From Eubacterium sp. 1001713B170207_170306_E7 (GTDB lineage Bacteria > Bacillota > Clostridia > Eubacteriales > Eubacteriaceae), in assembly GCF_015547515.1 (NCBI RefSeq), contig NZ_JADMVE010000008.1, forward strand, positions 62,001 through 126,000: a stretch of 64,000 nucleotides of DNA. Direction: 5' to 3'. Shown here in pieces: positions 59,201-64,000 of this stretch; the stretch's first letter is position 1, and each line of letters starts with the position of its first letter. A program made the position numbers and the translations under genes. The notes under the pieces were generated by a model. The model did not search any database. It saw nothing but the letters and a program-made list of their open reading frames with translations, and was not told the origin of the DNA.

Positions 59201-62200
59201 GGATGGCAGTGTTGATAATGGTTTCGGGTTCAATGCTGTATACTTCACCAGTATTTCCCGGTTTGCTGCCGTCAATATTGGCTTTGTAAACTACTTTATT
59301 GGCTTTGTAATATTGCGTTACATCTCCAGCCTGTGTCATTTCCTGGATGTAGTATTCACCTGCCGAAATATCCTTAAATTCGACCTTTCCGTCAGCACCG
59401 CTGACCGCAGCCGTTTTAAACTTCTTGCAGTCGGCATCGCTGTATAAACCAAATGTTACGCCTTGCAGATTGGTCGGATTTTGGTCATCGCTGTTATTTA
59501 CAGCCTGTTTCGTAAAGACAATGCTGCCCAGCTTAAGCTTATTCTGGAAAGTAATAACATTATCCCTAATGCTGATTCCTTCATGGTTCCCAATAATCGT
59601 CAATGTTTTTCCATTGTCATTCACATTAATTTCGACTTCTGTTTCATAAACCTGGTATTGCGGCGGCGCAGCTGTTTCTTTGAGTTTATAGGTCTCTCCG
59701 GCCACTATCTGGGTATCCAGATTATAGGTCCCGTTATCGCTGGTGAGCGATTTCGTGATCGTTTCACCCGGATTATCCGCAAATTTCCCGGTCAGATTAA
59801 AGGTAACGCCGGATAACAGCGCGCCTTTTTCGTCAGTCTTTCTTAATTCCAGTTTAATAGGCGTATCCTTAAAGGTCATTGTTATTTCGTCTGTGTCAAT
59901 ATCTGTCACACCGGGTATGTCCTTTCCTGAAACAAAATGGACTTTAGCCTGAGGACAGATAAAGAATTGGGCTTCGCTTTCCTCCTTTTGATAACCGTCT
60001 GCTGCGCGGATTTCCTCCAATTTATAAACATGGTCGGGATTGTCTTTGTTTGAGCTTTCGATCAGGTTCAGAATTTCCGCCGCGCTGTTGGCTGTCGGTT
60101 TGACAATCTGTGATGTCTCGACATCAGGTGCATCTTTAAACTTACCGGTGATCTTAAATTCCGCACCGCCTATCAGATTTCCATCCTCATCGGTTTTTTT
60201 GATCATTGTCTTGACCAGATCATCCTTGACAGTGATCTGAGTAACTGTATTGTTCTGATCGTTTTGCACAACCGAGACATAGCTTTCTGATCCCTCAGAC
60301 GGCGTTATTGTACCGTCGATATTGGCGGTGATGGTAAATGGAGCGGCCTTTTTATATCCCTTGGGCGGTGTGGTTTCGGTGACGGTATACTGCCTGCCCG
60401 CGACCATTTTGGCGCTGAGGGCAGTGGCCGCGCTGCTGTCTGTAATTTTAACAGAATTTGTTCCATCAGAGAAATTACCTGTGATTTCAAATTCCGCGCC
60501 ATTCAGCGCAGCTCCGTCCATATCGGTTTTATTAAAGGCAACTTCGATGGGTTGGTTTTTAATGGTCAGGCTAGTTGAGTCATCTCCTGTTTTCACCAGA
60601 CCATTCTGGGTGTTATCTTCTGTAATGCTTATTTTTCCGTCTGCACCCATCATAATTTTTGCCAGATAACTATTATCGCTGTTTTTAAGCGCCGGGGTTT
60701 CATAACCCTCCGGCACGTTTTCTTCATATAAGAAATATTCTGTACCAGCGGTCAGGGCACCTGTAATAGTCCAGGTATCCGCAGCTTGATTTAAAACAGC
60801 TTCGGCTGCCGGCGTCCCATCACTCGTTGCAATTTTAAGCTTAGCACCAGACAAAGGCATATTGCCATCCATTGTTGTTTTCTTTAATGTCAGGCTGTTC
60901 TGGGCGTTTGTAATGGCCGCATCACTCACCCATTTTACTTCAAGGGCAGTTGCCCCCACGGTAAAAGCTTTAGCGGTATTGTCCGCTGGCAGCTGATAGC
61001 CTGCCGGCGGCACGGTCTCGATGATCCAGTAATCGCCCCAGGGCAGATTGTTGAGCGCAAGCTGACCCTCCGTGCCATCAGTTCCTGTTATATTCGTTTG
61101 CGAACAGTCATAAGTTTTTCCGGTTTCCGCGGTTAAGACTGGCTTTTTGCCATTGTCGCCTGCAAAATCTTCTGTAGTTTTGGTATAAATTTCAAATTTC
61201 GCGCCGCTCAGCTTTGTATCGCCATTCTGGCTGTCGATTTTTTCCAGAATAAAGCTGGCGGGTTTGCGGGTGTTGGCAACTCCTTCAGCGATTACCGCGC
61301 TCTGGTTCTCTGTAATGCTTAAGCTAAAGGCATTATCGTTGGCCGCATTCTCCGCGATGGTCAGTGTCTTGTCCTGAACTGCGTCGGTAACGTCAAATTC
61401 ACACTCAAAGGGTTCTGTTCCGAGGTCATAGCCTTCTGGAGCACCTGTTTCTTTCAGGGTATAGTGTCCTTTTTTCAGGTTTTCTGCTTTGACAGTCCCA
61501 TTGCTGTCTGAAATGATTGTTTCTGCTTCCGATACCGTATTTCCCGTTCCGTCTTTTACGCGCGTCAGAGTAAACTGCGCGCCTGCAAGACCTGCGGCTT
61601 TGCTCTCAGCGTCAACCTTTTTGAGGGTAACCCCAGCGGTCATCGGTGCATTTTTTGCACTTGTCTCAATTGTCTTTTTATCCTGTGATTCTGTTACTTC
61701 AAAGCATGTCACGCGCCCGGCCATATCGGCCGGCAGATAATAGCTGTCGGTGGCGTCGGTTTCGAGGAAATAATATTTTCCTATGGCCAGTCCTTCGTTC
61801 AGTTTTTGCTTCGTATCCGAATTCTCTGCCGTTTGTTCTGTACTTTTCCAGACGCCAGCGGCATCCAGGGTAAAGGACGTAATCGCACTATCTCCATTGC
61901 TGCCATCTTTAAGATCAGGCGCATCTCCAATCTGTTTGTACAGTGTAAACTGCATACCGCCGATTGGCTGATTGCTGGTATCCGTTTTTGCCAGTTGTAC
62001 ATGCGCCATAATACGGTCATCGGTCATCGTGAGGGTTTCACTCAGGGTTCCACTACTGTTGATTTTTCCGTCATCGGTAATGGTAAAATCAATGGCTGCG
62101 GCCGTTGTGTAGCCTGCTGGCGTGTTTTCCTCTGTCAAACGGTATTTTTGTCCCATGCTCAGCTTCGTGCTGACCACGTGGCTGTTTTGGTCGGTTGTCC

Positions 62201-64000
62201 AGGTTTCGATGGCATCGCCCTCTGGATTATCACTGGCACCCAGCTTGTAAATGGCAAGCGTTGCTCCGGTTACCGGCTGCTCATACTGGTCTTTTTTATC
62301 AAAAGATACTTCCACTGGATTGTCGCTTAAGTGGTATTGGTTATTATTAACCTTCTGCCAGTTTGTGCCGCCATCTGTGCTGGCGTACAACTGCCCCGAC
62401 GCGTCGACTTTCAGTTTCACATCCGCGGCTTTTTCGTAGCCTGCGGGCGGGGTTACTTCGGTCAGGGTGTAGACTTCATCGGCAATCAGCTTTCCGGAAA
62501 ATACTTTAAATTGATCACTGTTGGTCGTCCAGGTAATACCATTAGCTGTATCTACCGAATCCACAAATTTCCCGGTCAGCTTTAATTCTGCACCGGATAA
62601 ATTTTCGGTCGTTCCCACTTTTATTTTGGCGATTTCGATTTTTGTCTGTTCATCGGTGATAGTTGATGTTGTGTTAAGGTCTATTGTTACTCCTTTGCTG
62701 TTATTATCAATGGTAATTGGCCCGATCACTTGATCGCTGATGGTATAGCCCGGCGCTGGTGTGATTTCCTTAATCCAGTACGTTCCTCTGCCCACATCGC
62801 AGAACCATGCCTGACCTTCTGCCGTCATTTGATGTGTGTAAGTGGTGCTGTTCGAATCCGTCCATTGAATTGATTCATCTTTTTTCAGCGTGGTGGCTGT
62901 TCTGTCTTTTTTATCATTGACTGGGCCGCCTTGGGCTAATGTTGTACAATCTTCATCTGTATAAAGCCCGTAGACCGCACCATTGACTGCAGCTCCAGTC
63001 TCCACATCAGTTTTTTCCAGGGTTACGTCGCATTTAATTGGCGTGTTGGTAATCGAGGATAGCGTATTGACAAAATATTCTGTATTGCTTCCAACCGTTG
63101 TCCAAGTATATCGGTTACCTTCTGTAATTTTCACAGACGCTGTAATCAAATCTTCCGGCTGGACATAATCGTGAAGCGTTTCAACCTCTTTAAAATAATA
63201 TGTTCCCTCAAGTATGCCATTTAAAAATTCCATTCCTGTCTGCGGGTTAATTAAGCCGCTACCAACTGTCGTTACCTTACCATCTAGGGCGGAAACAAAG
63301 TGATCATTATCCTTATTGATCTTTTTATCTCCATTATCGTACTTACCATCTTGATTTACATCTTCATATAAATCGAAGGTGACCCCTGCAAGTGGTTTTT
63401 GATTGCCTTTTTCATCTTTATTTTCGTCTAGTTTTAGGAACTTGACATGGCCTAAAATCCGTTCATCCCGAAGAGTGAAAGTAGTGCCGCTGTTAATATT
63501 CTTATATTTATCTGGCGCACTCTCCATGCCCGTATTATTCAGCACTACATTTTTTACACTATTGTCATCACCCATGATAAAGGTGATTTCCTTAGCTGAC
63601 AGGTAGCCGCTGGGGGCAGTGCCAGTTTCGACAATTTTATATTCTTTATTACGCTGCAGGCCTTCAAAAACAAGATCGTTATCTGCATCTGTGGTGCGAA
63701 CCCAGCACTCGTTGTCTCTACCATTACTTTTATTATGAGCATCCGGAACAGTATAACTACCGTCATCCTTTTTTTCCTGAAGCTCGATGGTCGCCCCCGG
63801 TACACGGCTGTCCAGCTGGTCCAGCTTTTTGATGGTAATTTTGTTAGTTTTGTCAACCATGGTAATGGTATCTTCTGTAATACCCTCACCGGTTGTCAGC
63901 TTACCATCTTGTTTTAGCGTAAATAGAATGGCGTTTGCTTTACCAACGGTTGTTACACTTCCCGGCGCGTCAATCTCGCAGAGATAGTAAGTACCTGCAG
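56253..64000 (-). CDS. Giant SpaA/Cna-B repeat surface protein (5' end outside window)
   Basis: At least 2,581 residues; the frame stays open to the window edge, so the start is not seen. It is built of about 21 complete SpaA-type prealbumin-like modules of roughly 90-130 residues. Each opens with a pattern like LKKTD...L.GA.F.L and closes with a YTL.E..AP.GY segment. Such modules form isopeptide-bonded rods on cell walls. The C-terminus has a Pro/Thr linker, one membrane span (GIMAMLAVAVLVLCGTLVL) and RKKHR, but no LPXTG. The nearest sorting-like sequence is AATG, so wall attachment by a sortase is uncertain. Probable adhesin or matrix scaffold. Confidence 0.85.
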   Translation of the reverse strand, partial: AGTYYLCEIDAPGSVTTVGKANAILFTLKQDGKLTTGEGITEDTITMVDKTNKITIKKLDQLDSRVPGATIELQEKKDDGSYTVPDAHNKSNGRDNECWVRTTDADNDLVFEGLQRNKEYKIVETGTAPSGYLSAKEITFIMGDDNSVKNVVLNNTGMESAPDKYKNINSGTTFTLRDERILGHVKFLKLDENKDEKGNQKPLAGVTFDLYEDVNQDGKYDNGDKKINKDNDHFVSALDGKVTTVGSGLINPQTGMEFLNGILEGTYYFKEVETLHDYVQPEDLITASVKITEGNRYTWTTVGSNTEYFVNTLSSITNTPIKCDVTLEKTDVETGAAVNGAVYGLYTDEDCTTLAQGGPVNDKKDRTATTLKKDESIQWTDSNSTTYTHQMTAEGQAWFCDVGRGTYWIKEITPAPGYTISDQVIGPITIDNNSKGVTIDLNTTSTITDEQTKIEIAKIKVGTTENLSGAELKLTGKFVDSVDTANGITWTTNSDQFKVFSGKLIADEVYTLTEVTPPAGYEKAADVKLKVDASGQLYASTDGGTNWQKVNNNQYHLSDNPVEVSFDKKDQYEQPVTGATLAIYKLGASDNPEGDAIETWTTDQNSHVVSTKLSMGQKYRLTEENTPAGYTTAAAIDFTITDDGKINSSGTLSETLTMTDDRIMAHVQLAKTDTSNQPIGGMQFTLYKQIGDAPDLKDGSNGDSAITSFTLDAAGVWKSTEQTAENSDTKQKLNEGLAIGKYYFLETDATDSYYLPADMAGRVTCFEVTESQDKKTIETSAKNAPMTAGVTLKKVDAESKAAGLAGAQFTLTRVKDGTGNTVSEAETIISDSNGTVKAENLKKGHYTLKETGAPEGYDLGTEPFECEFDVTDAVQDKTLTIAENAANDNAFSLSITENQSAVIAEGVANTRKPASFILEKIDSQNGDTKLSGAKFEIYTKTTEDFAGDNGKKPVLTAETGKTYDCSQTNITGTDGTEGQLALNNLPWGDYWIIETVPPAGYQLPADNTAKAFTVGATALEVKWVSDAAITNAQNSLTLKKTTMDGNMPLSGAKLKIATSDGTPAAEAVLNQAADTWTITGALTAGTEYFLYEENVPEGYETPALKNSDNSYLAKIMMGADGKISITEDNTQNGLVKTGDDSTSLTIKNQPIEVAFNKTDMDGAALNGAEFEITGNFSDGTNSVKITDSSAATALSAKMVAGRQYTVTETTPPKGYKKAAPFTITANIDGTITPSEGSESYVSVVQNDQNNTVTQITVKDDLVKTMIKKTDEDGNLIGGAEFKITGKFKDAPDVETSQIVKPTANSAAEILNLIESSNKDNPDHVYKLEEIRAADGYQKEESEAQFFICPQAKVHFVSGKDIPGVTDIDTDEITMTFKDTPIKLELRKTDEKGALLSGVTFNLTGKFADNPGETITKSLTSDNGTYNLDTQIVAGETYKLKETAAPPQYQVYETEVEINVNDNGKTLTIIGNHEGISIRDNVITFQNKLKLGSIVFTKQAVNNSDDQNPTNLQGVTFGLYSDADCKKFKTAAVSGADGKVEFKDISAGEYYIQEMTQAGDVTQYYKANKVVYKANIDGSKPGNTGEVYSIEPETIINTAIRGSMTLKKIDDTFKTTGADGNETDLVLSGAQFAVCLQGTKTVVAAIIEKSGASGEYGLQSTDQLALGDGYTEEKLNRFGIPYLYEGELLAGEYDVYETAAPGGYLQPGEAVAALHIAELITTVDGEETTQAVITNTVRRSSVSIEKQIETTADGTIDVKTKNAGAGYQFKLERIKEANGADLRFGYTGTATTGEDGKAIFDNVPVGQYQITEILVEGLTEPYVMPVAQTITIHEDGSVDNGDKQNQFINRLKRGTISGVKIDTDTKQGVTYPVKGAVIGLFKDSQKVAEATTDENGAYRFDNIPYGSYTLKEITAPEGYVLNGSQTIDISITENGQEIMASAAINNSPATGSLKLVKTNADGQKLSGAEFTLTGKNRYGDDITPIVKTTGTDGLAVFDSLTPGAYTLTETRQPAGYERLAESLDVSVTVGQDNIVQVSAVQNGEVLKPDENSQYTLVNQTAEIVFNKTGHTGELCANGDNADEILGASKPLEGAKFGLYTQDNQLVQETVSNAGGQVVFDHITPGTYFVRELEAPHCYKVDETVYRAVVDETGRFQGLKTADGSDVKDNTVLDDAVRGQIKLVKVDEQDPTKLLPGSTYGLYKRVEKTEPQSRSTFARFFRAAAQYEEVLVATAVTDEKGEILFDGLITGVEYIVKELAAPDGSQVSKKPITVKFKLERGSLEPDIESFDNGEGTAALDKDGNVVWYEPPIMVEVSKKDINEEMLSGAKLRITDENHQPIEGLKEWTSSSEAMLIKNQLHADKQYYLEEIEAPDGYTLAEPIPFKVTVKDVGPGENFTDKLVMTDVLTAFYISKTIINETNELPGAVLAVYNTEEDGSIARDEAGNEVIAQTITGESLSWTSGTEMKKIEGLKTGTYVLRETTAPDGYEVAEEITFTLMPDGTVTVGGEACEGNIVRMQDKPAEQTETPDVTTPQQPNTPEGSAGAATGIFNGSSGFWGIMAMLAVAVLVLCGTLVLRKKHR

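Noticed and set aside
1-64000. CRISPR arrays, rRNA genes, insertion sequences
   Set aside because: No spaced direct repeats of CRISPR type, no rRNA-like sequence and no transposase gene were seen on either strand.

Overview
The window looks like chromosome of an anaerobic Firmicute of the Eubacteriaceae type, probably close to the acetogen Eubacterium limosum/callanderi. This is an inference from a Firmicutes-type class III fructose-bisphosphatase, an orphan corrinoid protein, a SipW/TasA-type secretion locus and a giant SpaA-repeat surface protein. No species marker is present. No rRNA and no CRISPR array was seen; the one intact tRNA is tRNA-Val(GAC) at 44176-44251 on the minus strand.

The left 44 kb is a tandem array of two integrated elements in the 3' end of that tRNA gene. 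A 38-bp copy of the tRNA 3' end occurs at 785-822, 8147-8184 and 44176-44213, each in the same orientation. Between the first two lies a ~7.4-kb integrative mobilizable element. It carries an XRE repressor with operators, a likely oriT, MobC, a MobA-type relaxase overlapped by a coiled-coil membrane protein, a RepA-like ATPase, an iteron-like repeat cluster, an excisionase and a tyrosine integrase. It also has a compact convergent small-peptide/small-RNA locus and an internally deleted RelB antitoxin. Each tRNA 3' end is followed by a terminator on the tRNA's strand: the native one at the left, and replacements carried by each element. A partial Fic-family gene lies at the extreme left.

Between the second and third repeats lies a ~36-kb prophage with siphovirus-type HK97 head and long-tail genes. 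Most genes run leftward: early genes (40.3-30.3 kb: small DNA-binding and zinc-ribbon proteins, HUH Rep, PcfK/PcfJ, antirepressor, RecU-like resolvase), late regulator (29.7-30.3 kb), dam, HNH nuclease, terminases, portal, ClpP-like protease, capsid, connectors, tail chaperone with a -1 frameshift site, tape measure, tail fibre, then holin and endolysin. The rightward lysogeny module holds a LexA-like CI repressor, a voltage-sensor ion channel, a Uma2-family nuclease and the integrase. A second rightward cassette of three small genes sits inside the leftward region at 29.0-29.7 kb.

Right of the tRNA the chromosome carries a secreted-fibre locus (TasA-like protein, SipW-type signal peptidase, Pro-rich secreted protein) and an operon of an EAL-domain protein, a LytS-type kinase and a response regulator. 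These are followed by a GntR regulator with an orphan corrinoid protein, then rightward fbp, a DegV-family protein and a YegP-family protein. A SpaA-repeat protein of more than 2,500 residues, cut by the window edge, ends the window.

The strongest candidates for undescribed biology are the CI-linked ion channel plus Uma2 cassette, the insulated three-gene moron with an 18-bp palindromic operator, the convergent peptide/RNA locus at 1.0-1.3 kb, and a set of short opposite-strand transcription units in the phage early region.
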